Source: Parapedobacter lycopersici (GTDB lineage: Bacteria > Bacteroidota > Bacteroidia > Sphingobacteriales > Sphingobacteriaceae). Taken from it: DNA of 64,000 nucleotides. The position numbers were made by a program, and so were the translations under genes. Position 1 is the stretch's first letter, and each line of letters starts with the position of its first letter. Positions 63,454 through 64,000 of the stretch are shown here, one piece after another. The notes under the pieces were generated by a model that made no database searches, was not told the DNA's origin, and was given only the letters and a program-made list of their open reading frames with translations. The stretch lies in NCBI RefSeq assembly GCF_024643285.1, contig NZ_JAMSLW010000003.1, forward strand, positions 62,001-126,000. The letters are read 5' to 3'.

Positions 63454-64000
63454 TTAATTCGTGTTTTTTGACCACTGGAAATTGAGGCCGAGGAAAAACG
63501 ACCGGCCGTAACCCACGGGCAATGAACTGGTAGCGCCGCTGTGGGCACTGCCGTCACCCAGGGAAGAACTTTCTATCCGGGTAACATTAAAAAGGTTACG
63601 CACACCGCCAACCAGCGTCAGATAGTGGGTGATATTTTTGTTAATACTCACATCGGCATTGTGATAAGCAGCAACGGACGTACGATTAACGGTAACTTCG
63701 CCGTTGGACTGTGTCAAGGCTTCATAGCCGGGGCGATCGCCATTGTACTTGTAAAACAGGTTGATACCGGTTCCCCATTTGCGGATATAATACATGATGT
63801 TGCTATTCACTTCGGGCGACCACACCATCCCCGGAATGTTGGTTTCCGTGTCCGAAAGGCGGTTGTGGCGACCAATATAGGAAAAACCAATGCTGGCTTC
63901 CAGATTTTTCCAGTAAACGGAATTCTCAAACGTGGTGCCGACCGTGCGGAACCTGTCAATATTCACATACGTGTTCACCGCCGGATTGTCAGGAGCGACC
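63454..64000 (-). CDS. TonB-dependent haem receptor, C-terminal part only
   Basis: The gene runs off the right edge; about 182 codons are visible on the minus strand. They encode the last barrel strands of a TonB-dependent receptor: VGTTFENSVYWKNLEASIGFSYIG, YYIRKWGTGINLFYKYNGDRPGYEAL, LTLVGGVRNLFNVTRIESSS and a terminal LPVGYGRSFFLGLNFQW, ending in an aromatic residue near the stop as outer-membrane barrels do. Its place just upstream of hmuY makes it the haem receptor (HmuR type). Confidence 0.88.
   Translation of the reverse strand, partial: VAPDNPAVNTYVNIDRFRTVGTTFENSVYWKNLEASIGFSYIGRHNRLSDTETNIPGMVWSPEVNSNIMYYIRKWGTGINLFYKYNGDRPGYEALTQSNGEVTVNRTSVAAYHNADVSINKNITHYLTLVGGVRNLFNVTRIESSSLGDGSAHSGATSSLPVGYGRSFFLGLNFQWSKNTN

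Overview
The window looks like a chromosomal segment of a Bacteroidota bacterium, most likely a sphingobacterial relative (Sphingobacteriaceae-type). This rests on the long periplasmic-domain YidC next to pyrG, SusC/SusD pairs with STN domains, a FecI/FecR-type sigma/anti-sigma pair, HmuY proteins, and many TAnnTTTG-type -7 promoter elements without strong Shine-Dalgarno sequences. Genus is not determined. No phage genes, insertion sequence or CRISPR array was seen.

Layout. 1-9.5 kb is mostly core: the 3' end of an acyl-CoA dehydrogenase gene, yidC, pyrG, a CBM9-like protein, a lone HmuY-like protein, an aldo/keto reductase, rplS, tRNA-Pro(UGG), an ArsC-like reductase and a propeller lipoprotein. 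9.7-13.2 kb holds a NarL-type two-component pair and a lipoprotein. 13.2-16.9 kb is a copper/heavy-metal island: the tail of a lost MerR-like regulator, a CxxC-AraC fused regulator, a CopA-type ATPase and a small CopZ-like chaperone. 17-25.6 kb carries a ChaA-type antiporter, a VOC protein, a stomatin-like protein, an unusual 11-nt-periodic inverted repeat, a small regulator operon with DUF4153, an MpaB/DUF2236 protein, a PAS kinase and a TauE/SafE permease.

25.9-51.8 kb is the main accessory locus: one ECF sigma factor, one FecR anti-sigma factor and three STN-bearing SusC/SusD pairs, a CBM9-like protein, two exported amidohydrolases, a quinoprotein/cytochrome c fusion, an exported SelA-like PLP enzyme and an exported M20 amidohydrolase. 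Three copies of the motif TATCCAC-N14-TGTGTCTTTA with identical spacing precede susC1, fecR and susC3 and are the best candidates for the ECF sigma promoter. Each susC is also preceded by a two-hairpin leader whose stems differ in sequence but keep their pairing. The locus has no glycoside hydrolase or polysaccharide lyase, so I infer a nitrogen-bearing, N-acyl or amide substrate rather than an ordinary glycan.

52-58 kb has an M23 peptidase, an AraC regulator and an operon of two cytosine-deaminase-like amidohydrolases flanking an ankyrin lipoprotein. 58.3-64 kb is a haem uptake operon on the minus strand: TonB-dependent receptor (cut by the window end), HmuY, HmuT, HmuU, HmuV and HmuS.
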